Notes: generated by a model not told the origin, from the sequence alone. 64,000 bases of DNA from Erwinia sp. HDF1-3R (GCF_039621855.1 NZ_CP155071.1:4030001-4094000), one strand, 5' to 3'. Positions 41,325-50,691 are shown, counted from the first letter of the stretch. Made by a program: numbers and translations.

Positions 41325-42040
41325 TATTTCTCCCCTTTCGCTGAGAATATTTTGGCGAAATCCAGTGTCGCTTCGCCTGCGGGTGCAAAGCGCAGACTGG
41401 CCAGAATATGTGCAAAGTGTTGCTGTAATGCGTCAGTAAGGGGAGCCAGCGCTTTTTTTCTCATCAGCTCAATCAGCCGATCGTGATCGTCGCAGCGGCA
41501 CCCCTGCTGCCAGGGCGCACCCCAGGCAGCGATAACCAGCGAAGATCGCTGAGTGAGGCGGGTGACCATGTCGGTCAGTACCTGATTTCCGGAAATAGCC
41601 TGTAGATTAATATGAAAGTCAGCGGAAAGACGAATAGCGGCCGGGCCGTCGCGATCCTTATGTGCCTGCTGTTCAGCATGGTTGATCTTCTCCAGCGCCA
41701 CCAGATGCGTTGACTGACAGCGCTCCACTACCTCCGGCAGATTGGCACACTCAATAAGGGATCGCGTATGCAGAATCTCCTTCGCTTCCTCCGCCGAGGG
41801 TAAGGCGACCTGTGCACCACGCCGGGGCGTCAGTACAATCATTTGCACTGCCGCAAGGCGCTGGAGCACCTGACGGATGCCGGTACGGCTGACGCCAAAA
41901 ACCTCTGAAAGTGCCTCTTCCGGCAGTTTGCTTCCCGGCGGCAGCTGATGCTCAACCATCGCCGACATCAGCGCCTGATAGATAAATTCATCCTTATCCT
42001 GTTGCTCCGGGGCTGTTTCAAGGCCGCTGTCACTCTTCAT
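41324..42040 (-). CDS. hpxS: GntR/FCD-family regulator of the allantoin operon
   Basis: A 238-residue FadR-type regulator. The winged helix is visible at LPEEALSEVFGVSRTGIRQVL near residues 40-60, followed by an FCD ligand domain with histidines (DFHINLQ, QHFAHIL). HpxS of Klebsiella is a GntR protein in the same position. The ATG at 42040 has GGAG upstream. A TTGTATACAA palindrome lies 59 bases upstream of its start. Confidence 0.85.
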   Translation of the reverse strand: MKSDSGLETAPEQQDKDEFIYQALMSAMVEHQLPPGSKLPEEALSEVFGVSRTGIRQVLQRLAAVQMIVLTPRRGAQVALPSAEEAKEILHTRSLIECANLPEVVERCQSTHLVALEKINHAEQQAHKDRDGPAAIRLSADFHINLQAISGNQVLTDMVTRLTQRSSLVIAAWGAPWQQGCRCDDHDRLIELMRKKALAPLTDALQQHFAHILASLRFAPAGEATLDFAKIFSAKGEK

Positions 42041-42098
42041 TAACCACTCCACCCGATGTCAAATAGTGCGGATTATCGTACACACTCATTTAAATTTA

Positions 42099-42108
42099 TT
42101 GTATACAA
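42099..42108. promoter_or_regulatory. GntR-type operator TTGTATACAA
   Basis: A perfect 10-base palindrome of the FadR/VanR type lies between the divergent hpxS and permease genes. It is the natural binding site for the FCD regulator. A second copy lies inside the permease gene at 42815. Confidence 0.65.
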
Positions 42109-42186
42109 AAATCACCTTTGGCCCGAAAGCTGCAACGTTCTCTTCATTCCGAATACATGCAGAGCGAAATAAGAGGAGCAGCTTTC

Positions 42187-43683
42187 ATGCCAATAACCCA
42201 CCAGAGCGCAACTAACACATCCCGCGCGGCAAATCAGGCGCATTACAGTCCACGCCTGTGTAACGAAGATCTGGCACCTACCCGCGATCAAAACTGGAGC
42301 TGGTACAATATTTTTTCTTTCTGGATGTCGGATGTGCACAGCATGGGAGGCTATGTCGTGGCCGCCAGCTTCTTTACGCTCGGTCTGGCAAGCTGGCAGG
42401 TGCTGCTATGCCTGCTGGTGGGGATTTGCATTGTGCAGATTTTTGCTAACCTGGTGGCCCGCCCCAGCCAGATGGCAGGCGTGCCCTATGCGGTCATTTG
42501 TCGACAGGCATTCGGCGTATTCGGCGCAAATATTCCGGCAGTGATCCGCGGGCTGATCGCTTTCGCCTGGTATGGGATCCAGACCTGGCTGGCGGCTAAT
42601 GCCCTGATGCTGGTTACGCTTAAGTTCTGGCCCGCGCTGGCACCACTAACCCATACCGCCTGGCTGGGCCTTTCCACGCTGGGCTGGTGCTGCTTCGGCA
42701 TTATGTGGGTCGCTCAGGCCCTGGTCTTCTGGCACGGTATGAGCGCCATTAAGCGCTTTATTGATATCGCGGGGCCTGCGGTCTATGTCGTTATGCTGTC
42801 GTTAGCAGGATGGATTGTATACAAGACCGGCTTTAGCGGCATTACGCTGACGCTCGCGAGTAAGCAGCTTTCGGCGGGTGAGCAGGTATGGCAGATGATT
42901 ACCGCCAGCGCGCTGGTCGTTTCCTATTTCTCCGGCCCGCTGCTGAATTTTGGTGATTTCTCTCGTTACGGCAAAAGTATGGGTGAGATCCGTCGGGGTA
43001 ACCGCTGGGGCCTGCCGTTTAATTTCCTGCTGTTCTCCGTGGTCACCGTGGTTATCGTCTCCGGCACCCAGTCGCTGTTTGGCCGCATGATCACCGATCC
43101 CATCGAAACCGTCAGCCGGGTGGGGAGCGATTTAGCCGTCGCGATAGGGCTGCTAACGATGATTACCGCCACCATTGGTATTAACATTGTCGCTAACTTT
43201 GTCTCGCCCGCTTTCGATTTCTCTAATTGCTCTCCGCAAAAAATCAGCTTCCGCACCGGTGGGATGATCGCGGCGGTAGGCTCTGTGCTACTCACGCCGT
43301 GGAACCTTTTCCAGTCACCGGAGCTTATCCACTATACGCTGGACGTGCTGGGCGCTTTTATCGGCCCGCTGTTTGGTATTCTGCTCTGTGATTTCTATAT
43401 CATTAAGCGCGGAGAGATTTCTGTAGATGATCTGTTTGATGACTCTCCCGGAGGAAAGTACTGGTATCGCGGCGGGTTTAATCCGAAAGCCATTGCGGCA
43501 CTGATACCCTCCGTGCTGATTGGTCTGGCAATTGGCTTTACGCCGGGGCTGCACGAAGTGGCAAACTTTAGCTGGTTTATTGGCGCACTGATGTCAGCCG
43601 GGTGCTATCGCTGGCTGGCGCGCGAAGATCGTGTAGCTCAGGCTGAGGGGTTTTCCGGTCGGGTTGCCGTCGGTAAGAAGTAA
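42187..43683 (+). CDS. NCS1-family transporter, probable allantoin permease
   Basis: A 498-residue membrane protein of the nucleobase:cation symporter-1 family with about 12 hydrophobic segments. Family motifs include NWSWYNIFSFWMSDVHSMGG near residue 38 and GDFSRYGKS near 257. The link to hpxSAB makes allantoin the likely substrate, though hydantoin or a purine base is possible. The start MPITHQSATN follows AGAGGAG; the frame extends 23 codons upstream. Confidence 0.87.
   Translation: MPITHQSATNTSRAANQAHYSPRLCNEDLAPTRDQNWSWYNIFSFWMSDVHSMGGYVVAASFFTLGLASWQVLLCLLVGICIVQIFANLVARPSQMAGVPYAVICRQAFGVFGANIPAVIRGLIAFAWYGIQTWLAANALMLVTLKFWPALAPLTHTAWLGLSTLGWCCFGIMWVAQALVFWHGMSAIKRFIDIAGPAVYVVMLSLAGWIVYKTGFSGITLTLASKQLSAGEQVWQMITASALVVSYFSGPLLNFGDFSRYGKSMGEIRRGNRWGLPFNFLLFSVVTVVIVSGTQSLFGRMITDPIETVSRVGSDLAVAIGLLTMITATIGINIVANFVSPAFDFSNCSPQKISFRTGGMIAAVGSVLLTPWNLFQSPELIHYTLDVLGAFIGPLFGILLCDFYIIKRGEISVDDLFDDSPGGKYWYRGGFNPKAIAALIPSVLIGLAIGFTPGLHEVANFSWFIGALMSAGCYRWLAREDRVAQAEGFSGRVAVGKK
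42815..42824. promoter_or_regulatory. second TTGTATACAA inside the permease gene
   Basis: This exact copy of the intergenic palindrome lies 716 bases downstream, in the codons for WIVYKT of the permease. It could be a second operator that allows looping or roadblock repression, or chance. Confidence 0.35.
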
Positions 43684-43710
43684 CAGAATAACGGGCGGTT
43701 ATAAACGACG

Positions 43711-43740
43711 AAAGCCTGATTCATTACTGAATCAGGCTTT
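43711..43740. terminator. bidirectional terminator, permease / tRNA-Asp
   Basis: AAAGCCTGATTCA and TGAATCAGGCTTT form a long perfect stem with A and T runs at its ends. It lies between the permease stop and the 3' end of the minus-strand tRNA. Confidence 0.9.
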
Positions 43741-43749
43741 CTGGATACT

Positions 43750-43826
43750 TGGCGGAACGGACGGGGCTCGAACCCGCGACCCCCTGCGTGACAGGCAGGT
43801 ATTCTAACCAACTGAACTACCGCTCC
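43750..43826 (-). tRNA. aspV: tRNA-Asp (GTC), copy 1
   Basis: A 77-base tRNA with encoded CCA. The minus strand begins GGAGCGGTAGTTCAGTTGG and the anticodon loop reads CCTGTCACG (GTC). The T arm GGGTTCGAGCCC is canonical. It is identical in sequence to the copy at 50114. The neighbour dnaQ matches aspV of E. coli. Confidence 0.97.
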
Positions 43827-43947
43827 GCGCTTTGTTCCCCGTCGGGAACGGAGCGAATATTACGGTGAGGCGCTGCGGTCGTCAACGCTTTTTCTACCGG
43901 CCTGCCACCGACTGCGCGTTTTTCACACATAATCTCTTCAGCACGCG

Positions 43948-44682
43948 TCAGGCCCGCCAGAGACAGCTTCCGCCCTTCTTCATAACCAAATCAAGACGCG
44001 ATTCGTGGGCGGCGATCTCTTCGTCCGTGGCCGCCACGACCCGCAGCCCGGAAGCAGGACGCGCGATACGGTGGATGGTGTCGCCACTGGCCTGCTGCTG
44101 ACGCTCTCCTTCCATTGAGAAAGTCAACGACGTCTGGCCGCCGGTCATGGTCAGAAAGACTTCGGCGAGAATTTCGGCGTCCAGCAGCGCGCCGTGAAGC
44201 GTTCGTCGGGTGTTGTCTATTTCATAGCGTGAACAGAGGGCATCAAGGCTGTTTCGCTTACCGGGAAACAGCTTGCGCGCCATCGCCAGGCTGTCCGTGA
44301 CCTTACAGAAGGTGCTGGTCTTCGGGATATCCCGGCCAAGCTTTGAAAACTCATAGTCCATAAAGCCGATATCAAACGAGGCGTTATGGATGACCAGCTC
44401 CGCGCCGTCGATATAGGCGAGAAACTCATCCGCAATATCCGCAAACGCAGGTTTATCAGCGAGAAATTCATCCGCAATCCCGTGGACGCCAAATGCCTCA
44501 GGATCGACCAGCCGGTCCGGCTTGAGGTAAACATGATAGTTATTGCCGGTCAGACGGCGGTTCACTACCTCAACGGCACCGATTTCAATGATGCGATGCC
44601 CTTCGTAGTGCACCCCGATCATGTTCATACCGGTGGTTTCAGTATCGAGAACGATCTGACGCGTTGTATTTACTGTGCTCAT
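43948..44682 (-). CDS. dnaQ: DNA polymerase III epsilon subunit
   Basis: The 3'-5' proofreading exonuclease of the replicase core. The 244-residue protein has Exo I DTETTGMN near residue 13, Exo II IHNASFDIGFMD near 99 and Exo III HGALLDAEIL near 161. The C-terminal tail GGSCLWRA, which contacts the alpha subunit, is present. It is divergent from rnhA with only 51 bases between starts, as in E. coli. Confidence 0.98.
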   Translation of the reverse strand: MSTVNTTRQIVLDTETTGMNMIGVHYEGHRIIEIGAVEVVNRRLTGNNYHVYLKPDRLVDPEAFGVHGIADEFLADKPAFADIADEFLAYIDGAELVIHNASFDIGFMDYEFSKLGRDIPKTSTFCKVTDSLAMARKLFPGKRNSLDALCSRYEIDNTRRTLHGALLDAEILAEVFLTMTGGQTSLTFSMEGERQQQASGDTIHRIARPASGLRVVAATDEEIAAHESRLDLVMKKGGSCLWRA

Positions 44683-44733
44683 AGGACCCGTTTATGTCAG
44701 ACTTAGCATTTTTCAGCAGGGAGTCTACCAGAG

Positions 44734-45201
44734 ATGCCTAAGCAGGTAGAAATTTTCACCGATGGGTCGTGCCTGGGCAACCCCGGCCCGGGTGGTTATG
44801 GCGCTATTTTACGCTACGGTAAGCACGAAAAAACCTTCAGCTCAGGATATTTTTTAACCACCAATAACCGCATGGAGTTGATGGCCGCAATCGTCGCGCT
44901 TGAGGCCCTCAGCGAGCAGTGTGAAGTGGTGCTGAGTACCGACAGTCAGTATGTTCGCCAGGGGATCACCAGTTGGATCCATAACTGGAAAAAGCGTGGC
45001 TGGAAAACCACGGATAAAAAGCCGGTCAAAAACGTCGATCTGTGGAAAAGGCTCGACGCCGCGTTAAGCCATCACCAGATTAAATGGGAATGGGTTAAGG
45101 GCCACGCCGGTCATGTTGAAAATGAGCGCTGTGACGAACTGGCGCGTGCGGCAGCCGGTAGTCCGGCCTTCGAAGATATTGGCTATCAGTCTGGATCCTG
45201 A
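44734..45201 (+). CDS. rnhA: ribonuclease HI
   Basis: Degrades RNA in RNA-DNA hybrids. The 155-residue protein is the E. coli length. The catalytic residues are visible in [16 protein letters not shown] (Asp10), NNRMELMA (Glu48) and STDSQYV (Asp70), with Asp134 in NERCDELAR. Its end overlaps the convergent yafS end by 16 bases. Confidence 0.98.
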   Translation: MPKQVEIFTDGSCLGNPGPGGYGAILRYGKHEKTFSSGYFLTTNNRMELMAAIVALEALSEQCEVVLSTDSQYVRQGITSWIHNWKKRGWKTTDKKPVKNVDLWKRLDAALSHHQIKWEWVKGHAGHVENERCDELARAAAGSPAFEDIGYQSGS

Positions 45202-45923
45202 TCGCGATGCCGCGAGTGGAACTGGCGGGTTGCGCCGACAGCGGCGCTGATTCGCCGTGCTGCCGCGGCCTTTTTCGCCGGGTTCAGGGTCAGGGGAAAG
45301 GTACGCTTGCGCGCCACAATAATGCTTAAACAGCCCAGCGCAGGAAAATGCGTACTGATGGTCTTTCCTCCCTGGCGGTTCCATGGCAGTACCTGGAACC
45401 GCGTCCGCTGGACCACTTCATAATTAAGCAGGCTTAGCCAGTCCATCAGCCGCATCTGGGTAAACATGCGACTGTTCCACGGAATGCGGCGGCCCAGGCC
45501 GGGAACAAGTTTCCCAATGCCCAGCACGCTGAATGGGTTAAAGCCGCTGATAATTATCCAGCCATCGTCAATCAGCACCCTGTCCACCTCCCGCAGAACG
45601 CGGTGCGGATCGCTACTCCATGCCAGGCAGTGGGCCAACAGGCAGGCATCCACGGATTTCGATTCAAACGGCAGGCTCATCGGATCGGCCTGCACCTGCA
45701 ACCGCTCACCATACAATCCGACATTTACCTGATGGGATATCGCGCAGTGGCTGGTATCGATTTCTGCGCTGAGATCGCCCACTTTTAGCAAGTGGAAGCC
45801 GTAAATCCGCGCAAGACAGGGCTGGAGGTGTGACGTGAGCGCATCACGATAAAATTCTCCCCATGGCATTTCCGCCCAGGAGTGTGGCGCATGACGAATT
45901 TGGCGTGTTTTAGCAGGCTTCAT
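45186..45923 (-). CDS. yafS: SAM-dependent methyltransferase-like protein YafS
   Basis: A 245-residue methyltransferase-fold protein. It contains [21 protein letters not shown] near residue 90 and [12 protein letters not shown] near 116, but the usual Gly-rich motif I is weak. Substrate is unknown. Similarity to E. coli YafS runs over the whole length, ending in a basic tail. It is tail-to-tail with rnhA and divergent from gloB. Confidence 0.93.
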   Translation of the reverse strand: MKPAKTRQIRHAPHSWAEMPWGEFYRDALTSHLQPCLARIYGFHLLKVGDLSAEIDTSHCAISHQVNVGLYGERLQVQADPMSLPFESKSVDACLLAHCLAWSSDPHRVLREVDRVLIDDGWIIISGFNPFSVLGIGKLVPGLGRRIPWNSRMFTQMRLMDWLSLLNYEVVQRTRFQVLPWNRQGGKTISTHFPALGCLSIIVARKRTFPLTLNPAKKAAAARRISAAVGATRQFHSRHRDQDPD

Positions 45924-45967
45924 GCTTTACCATCTTCTTTCCATTTCGGCCATTAAACGAGGCGATG

Positions 45968-46723
45968 ATGAATCTTACCAGCATTCCGGCATTTCAGGAC
46001 AACTACATCTGGTCATTAAGTAACGAAGAAGGACAGTGTCTGATTGTGGATCCAGGCGAAGCGGCACCGGTACTGGCGGCGCTGGAAAAAAACAGCTGGC
46101 AGCCGGTCGCCATTCTCTTAACTCATCATCACCATGACCACGTTGGCGGCGTAAAAGAACTTCTTAAAACATACCCCGATCTGCCGGTATATGGCCCAGA
46201 GGAAACGCGCGATAAAGGGGCAAATGTGCTGGTTGGAGAGGGTGATAAGGTCGCTATTTTGGGCTGCGAATTTAGTGTTTATCATACGCCGGGCCATACT
46301 TTAGGACATATCTCATATTTCAGTCACCCTTACCTTTTCTGTGGGGACACGCTCTTTTCCGGCGGCTGCGGGCGGCTGTTCGAAGGCACACCCAGGCAAA
46401 TGTATGAATCTTTTCAAAAACTTAACAAGCTCCCCGAAAATACACTAATATGTTGCGCACATGAGTATACTTTATCGAATATGAAGTTTGCCCATGCCGT
46501 TTTACCTCAGGATGTTGAAATAGATCGGTATTACCAGCAAATTAAGGAGTTACGAGCGAAAAACAGGGTAACCTTGCCCGTAACGCTGGCCAATGAGAGG
46601 AAAATAAATATTTTCCTACGCACTCAAGATACTGATTTACAAAGAACTCTTGGTTATGAAACATCTCCACAACATGAATGGCAGGTTTTTGCGACTCTAC
46701 GCGAGAAGAAAGACAATTTTTGA
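45968..46723 (+). CDS. gloB: hydroxyacylglutathione hydrolase (glyoxalase II)
   Basis: Splits S-lactoylglutathione to lactate and glutathione in methylglyoxal detoxification. The 251-residue metallo-beta-lactamase-fold enzyme has [11 protein letters not shown] near residue 52, TPGHTLGHI near 108 and [17 protein letters not shown] near 124. An in-frame ATG one codon earlier is possible. The 3' third is noticeably A/T-richer than the neighbours. Confidence 0.96.
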   Translation: MNLTSIPAFQDNYIWSLSNEEGQCLIVDPGEAAPVLAALEKNSWQPVAILLTHHHHDHVGGVKELLKTYPDLPVYGPEETRDKGANVLVGEGDKVAILGCEFSVYHTPGHTLGHISYFSHPYLFCGDTLFSGGCGRLFEGTPRQMYESFQKLNKLPENTLICCAHEYTLSNMKFAHAVLPQDVEIDRYYQQIKELRAKNRVTLPVTLANERKINIFLRTQDTDLQRTLGYETSPQHEWQVFATLREKKDNF

Positions 46724-46793
46724 TTTTCGGGTTGTATTGATTTAGCCATGCACGTATAGTTGCTCGTCTTTTAAGCGACAAATTGACACACAC

Positions 46794-48170
46794 ATGAAGG
46801 CTATAGCGATATTTTTCGCCTCGGTCTTGCTGGTGGGGTGCCAGGCGTCACAACATGACGCCAACGTACCGGAACAGCATGCACAGAGTTTGTCTTCAGC
46901 GGGTCAAAATGATAATTCAAATGATGCAGATCGACTTTTATCACCGCGCTGGCAGGACGATGGGACCCGCCTTACGCAAGATCAGGATCTATGGAATTTC
47001 ATTGGCGACGAGCTGAAGATGAAGGTTCCGGATAATCCCCGGATACGCGAACAAAAACAAAAATACTTAAGAAACAAGAGCTATCTCCACGATGTAACAT
47101 TACGGGCAGAGCCGTATATGTACTGGATTGTCGAGCAGATTAAGCAACGTAAAATGCCGATGGAACTGGTACTACTACCCATAGTGGAGAGCGCTTTTGA
47201 TCCCCATGCAACTTCAACTGCTAATGCCGCGGGCATCTGGCAGATAGTACCGCAGACGGGGCGTAACTACGGTCTGAAGCAGACACAGTGGTATGATGGA
47301 CGACGTGACGTCGTGGCTTCAACCAAAGTGGCGCTGGATATGATGGAGCGGATGAACCGCATGTTTGGCGGCGACTGGTTACTGACCATTGCCGCTTACA
47401 ACAGTGGTGAAGGTCGCGTTCTGAAGGCGATGAAAGCCAATAAATCCCGCGGGAAGCCTACGGATTTCTGGTCTCTTTCTCTGCCCAGGGAAACGACTAT
47501 CTACGTGCCTAAAATGCTGGCGCTTGGCGAGTTGCTTAAGAATAATAAGCGGTACGGTATCCAGTTGCCGAAGCCGAACGAAACGCGGGCTCTGGCACGG
47601 GTTGAAGTTGGGCAGCCGATAGAGCTGACGCAGGCGGCCGAAATGGCTGGCATGTCACTGAGTAAGTTAAAAAGCTTTAACGCGGGTTATAAGCGCAGTA
47701 GTACGGGACCTACCGGCCCCCACTACATTATGGTGCCAAAGTCGAACGTGGCGCAGCTGCGTAACTCTCTGGCAACCGGCGACATTGCCGCTGTTCAGAA
47801 CGTTGCGCTGGCGAGCAATACCGCTACAGCGTCGTACAAAGTCCGCAGTGGCGATACCCTGTCGGGTATTGCAAAGCGCCTGAACGTGTCGATGGCGGAC
47901 CTACAGCGTGCTAATAACATCCGTGGCGGCAACATTAAGCCGGGACAAACGCTAAGCCTGGGCAGCAGCGGAAACGCAGCTAAACTGGCCGATAATGGCA
48001 ACAGCATCACCTATCAGGTTCGCAAAGGTGATTCTCTGGCCAGCATTGCAAAGCGCCATGGCGTTGAAATGCAGGATGTGATGCGCTGGAATAGCAGCGG
48101 CAGTAAAAACATTCAGCCCGGCGATAAGCTGACGCTGTTTGTTAATAACAGCGCCACGCCTGACAGCTAA
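46794..48170 (+). CDS. mltD: membrane-bound lytic murein transglycosylase D
   Basis: Lipoprotein transglycosylase acting on peptidoglycan. The 458-residue protein has a lipobox (LLVGC, Cys16), an SLT domain with the catalytic Glu in LPIVESAFDPHATS near residue 128 and AAYNSGEGR near 202. Two LysM domains near residues 344-388 and 403-448 (YKVRSGDTLSGIAKRL and YQVRKGDSLASIAKRH) bind peptidoglycan. It follows gloB as in E. coli. Confidence 0.97.
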   Translation: MKAIAIFFASVLLVGCQASQHDANVPEQHAQSLSSAGQNDNSNDADRLLSPRWQDDGTRLTQDQDLWNFIGDELKMKVPDNPRIREQKQKYLRNKSYLHDVTLRAEPYMYWIVEQIKQRKMPMELVLLPIVESAFDPHATSTANAAGIWQIVPQTGRNYGLKQTQWYDGRRDVVASTKVALDMMERMNRMFGGDWLLTIAAYNSGEGRVLKAMKANKSRGKPTDFWSLSLPRETTIYVPKMLALGELLKNNKRYGIQLPKPNETRALARVEVGQPIELTQAAEMAGMSLSKLKSFNAGYKRSSTGPTGPHYIMVPKSNVAQLRNSLATGDIAAVQNVALASNTATASYKVRSGDTLSGIAKRLNVSMADLQRANNIRGGNIKPGQTLSLGSSGNAAKLADNGNSITYQVRKGDSLASIAKRHGVEMQDVMRWNSSGSKNIQPGDKLTLFVNNSATPDS

Positions 48171-48184
48171 GCTCACTCAACAAT

Positions 48185-48216
48185 AAAAAAGCCAATCTGA
48201 TGATTGGCTTTTTTTT
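48185..48216 (+). terminator. mltD terminator
   Basis: AAAAAAGCCAATC and GATTGGCTTTTTTTT form a stem with A and T runs 15 bases past the mltD stop. It may also serve yafE from the other side. Confidence 0.9.
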
Positions 48217-48260
48217 ATTCCTGCTCCCTGGCTACAGATTCCAGGTCCCTGCCCTTTGAA

Positions 48261-49025
48261 CTACCGCTTTACTGCCTCGATAAAGAGAGTATCAGTGCTG
48301 AAGCTTCCATCTGGCTTCAGCGCGTAATAGCGCTGCACATCTTCAGAAGCCGATTGCTGATAAGCGCGGATGGCTTCAATCATCAACGGCGGCGTGCGCA
48401 TTCGTTCTGTCCAGCTTGAAAACTCAAGCTCCAGTCGGTCATGGCTAACCGCTGTGATAGCAAGGCCAGCCTCGGTGAACATCGTGAGCCACTCCCCCGG
48501 CGCGTAATCCCGCACATGAGACGTATCGCGCAGGGCCTCAACGGTTTGCAGCCAGATATCCAGTACGGCGTTCCCCGGCGCGCTGACGTCCATAAAGATC
48601 ACCTTCCCGCCGGGCTTGAGTACGCGCTTCACTTCGCGCATTGCACTTCCTACGTCGTGCCAGTGATGTGCAGAGTAGCGACTGATGACAATATCAAACT
48701 GTTCGTCCTCAAAGGGGAGCTGTTCTGCATACCCCCACTGAGTGGTTAAGTTTGTTAAGCCATGCTCCTTCGCTGCCTCATTTACCACCGCAAGCATTTT
48801 TTCTGAGAGGTCATAAGCAACCACGCTCGAAACATGCCGGGCTGCCGCATAGCTCGCATGCCCACCGCCACAGCCCAGATCAAGCACTGAGGCATCTTTC
48901 TCAGCAGACAAACGTTCCCCAAGCCTGATCAGATCGCTACCGCTCACGTGTACAGCACTTGTCAGATAAGCGCTGGCCTGGTCGCCAAATTGCTTTTCAA
49001 CGTGATCGTGATGATGTTTTGCCAT
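48261..49025 (-). CDS. yafE: class I SAM-dependent methyltransferase YafE
   Basis: A 254-residue methyltransferase with motif I VLDLGCGGGHASYAAA near residue 47 and the post-motif VIFMDVSAPG near 143. It resembles UbiE/BioC-type small-molecule methyltransferases, but the substrate is unknown. The N terminus is His-rich (MAKHHHDHVEKQFG). It lies between mltD and yafD as in E. coli. Confidence 0.92.
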   Translation of the reverse strand: MAKHHHDHVEKQFGDQASAYLTSAVHVSGSDLIRLGERLSAEKDASVLDLGCGGGHASYAAARHVSSVVAYDLSEKMLAVVNEAAKEHGLTNLTTQWGYAEQLPFEDEQFDIVISRYSAHHWHDVGSAMREVKRVLKPGGKVIFMDVSAPGNAVLDIWLQTVEALRDTSHVRDYAPGEWLTMFTEAGLAITAVSHDRLELEFSSWTERMRTPPLMIEAIRAYQQSASEDVQRYYALKPDGSFSTDTLFIEAVKR

Positions 49026-49103
49026 GACGCGAATTTCCTTTTTATTGTTGAAATGATGGGCAGAACGCGGGAGGTGCCTGCCCTGATAGCAGGCAGAACA
49101 TTC

Positions 49104-49907
49104 TTATAGAAGCACAGGCCTGCTGGGAGTGAATTCAACGAGTAGCGGATTGTGATCGGAGGCGCGGGTGACAAGCACGGTGGCTTCAGTCACTCTCATG
49201 TCGCGGTAAAATACGAAGTCTAATGGCCGACCAAAGGCTTTGCGCCGGTGATCGTCAGTAAAACTGACCTCTTTCAGCCCCATGTCCCTGGCGAAATTAT
49301 ACAAAGCGTAAATACGCTGACGGCTCCAGGCATTAAAATCACCCGCCATGATGACAGGCCCCTTATGGTGGATGATTTGTTCACCTATCGGGCCCAGCTG
49401 CTTGCTGTAGACATCAACACCTAAGCTGAAGTTAACAGCATGAATATTCACCACCATCAGCATTTGCTCATTGGGCAAGGGGTAAGCGGTAACCAGCGCG
49501 GACTTTGATAACCGGAGTAAAGGTTCACGTTCGCGCAGTGGGCAGCAGTAAACCGCATGCGCTGATGCCAGCGTCATTACGCCCGATGGATGCTGCGGCA
49601 GAGAAAAGGCGGGGACCTGATCGGCAGCCAGGTAATTGCTTGTAGCAAAGCGCACCAGTTCCGGGGTGGTCTGGGCCTCCTGCAAAAGTACAAGGTGAGC
49701 ATCTTTACCGAAATTCTGCAGAACCGAAAGCCAGTCAGCGCGCTGCTGCTTGAAGATATTCCATACCAGTACGCGCAGCGAAGAGTCTGCGGTCAAAGGG
49801 GCTCCGGGCGGTAATGCCTTTCCGACGTGCAGCATGGCACCAGGCGGGAATATACGCTCCGCTGGCTGCCCTGCTACATATCTCATGGCATAGGTCTTTT
49901 TACGCAC
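49104..49907 (-). CDS. yafD: endonuclease/exonuclease/phosphatase-family protein YafD
   Basis: A 267-residue protein of the EEP fold. Active-site-type motifs are VWNIFKQQ near residue 48, [10 protein letters not shown] near 74, GDFNAWSR near 184 and [11 protein letters not shown] near 250. E. coli YafD is nearly identical over its length; the substrate is not known. The next gene upstream is tRNA-Asp; dkgB and yafC, present here in E. coli, are missing. Confidence 0.94.
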   Translation of the reverse strand: MRKKTYAMRYVAGQPAERIFPPGAMLHVGKALPPGAPLTADSSLRVLVWNIFKQQRADWLSVLQNFGKDAHLVLLQEAQTTPELVRFATSNYLAADQVPAFSLPQHPSGVMTLASAHAVYCCPLREREPLLRLSKSALVTAYPLPNEQMLMVVNIHAVNFSLGVDVYSKQLGPIGEQIIHHKGPVIMAGDFNAWSRQRIYALYNFARDMGLKEVSFTDDHRRKAFGRPLDFVFYRDMRVTEATVLVTRASDHNPLLVEFTPSRPVLL

Positions 49908-50072
49908 GCTACCCGCCTGGTTTTAATGACTGCTAAATAATATATGCCGTAATGATGTTATAAGGGCTTTGGGGCTTAGTTTCAATCGGAGCATGCTAAT
50001 AAGACTGGATTGTCAGTAAACAAATATTGATGAGAAGCCACTGTCTGTCTTGTGATGGCTTTTTTCGCATAC

Positions 50073-50102
50073 AAAAAAACCCTGAGTCAGATGACTCAGG
50101 GT
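50073..50102 (-). terminator. terminator of the rRNA operon
   Basis: Read on the minus strand, CCCTGAGTCA and TGACTCAGGG form a stem followed by TTTTTTT, just after the tRNA-Asp. It ends the long rRNA transcript. Confidence 0.93.
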
Positions 50103-50113
50103 CTAATGATAAG

Positions 50114-50190
50114 TGGCGGAACGGACGGGGCTCGAACCCGCGACCCCCTGCGTGACAGGCAGGTATTCTAACCAACTGAACTACCGCTCC
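50114..50190 (-). tRNA. aspU: tRNA-Asp (GTC), copy 2, distal gene of the rRNA operon
   Basis: A 77-base tRNA with encoded CCA and GTC anticodon, identical over its whole length to the copy at 43750. It is the last gene of the rRNA operon, the position of aspU after rrnH in E. coli. Confidence 0.97.
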
Positions 50191-50290
50191 ACCGATTCTG
50201 TACTGAATCCAGAATGTTGCTTCTGGTATCAGGTGTTTCACCCATTCCGTGTCACCGGAGTGGTCATGACCAGCGTACTGGTCTAAATTG

Positions 50291-50410
50291 ATGCCTGGCA
50301 GTTCCCTACTCTCGCATGGGGAGACCCCACACTACCATCGGCGCTACGGCGTTTCACTTCTGAGTTCGGCATGGGGTCAGGTGGGACCACCGCGCTAAAG
50401 CCGCCAGGCA
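50291..50410 (-). rRNA. rrf: 5S rRNA, distal copy
   Basis: 120 bases beginning (minus strand) TGCCTGGCGGCTTTAGCGCG and ending ACTGCCAGGCAT. It appears identical to the proximal 5S copy. The flanking TCTAAATTG is also shared, suggesting duplication of a block wider than the gene. Confidence 0.97.
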
Positions 50411-50437
50411 AATTCTTTTACCGCACTTGCGTATAAC

Positions 50438-50513
50438 TGGTGCTGATACCCAGAGTCGAACTGGGGACCTCACCCTTACCAAGGGTGCGCTCTACCAACT
50501 GAGCCATATCAGC
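50438..50513 (-). tRNA. thrV: tRNA-Thr (GGT) between two 5S genes
   Basis: A 76-base tRNA with encoded CCA; the minus strand begins GCTGATATGGCTCAGTTGG and the anticodon is GGT in CTTGGTAAG. A 5S-tRNA-Thr-5S order is known from rrnD of E. coli. Confidence 0.97.
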
Positions 50514-50558
50514 ACGCTTATTACTTAATAAAGAACCTTGTTCTTTATATCTAAATTG

Positions 50559-50678
50559 ATGCCTGGCAGTTCCCTACTCTCGCATGGGGAGACCCCACAC
50601 TACCATCGGCGCTACGGCGTTTCACTTCTGAGTTCGGCATGGGGTCAGGTGGGACCACCGCGCTAAAGCCGCCAGGCA
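50559..50678 (-). rRNA. rrf: 5S rRNA, proximal copy
   Basis: 120 bases with the same start and end as the distal copy. It follows 23S after an unusually long 298-base spacer. Confidence 0.97.
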
Positions 50679-50691
50679 AATCTTGGTGCAC

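Noticed and set aside
43948..49907. Genomic island or prophage next to tRNA-Asp
   Set aside because: No integrase, no direct repeat of a tRNA end and only core genes are present; the tRNA copies mark a rearrangement rather than an insertion.
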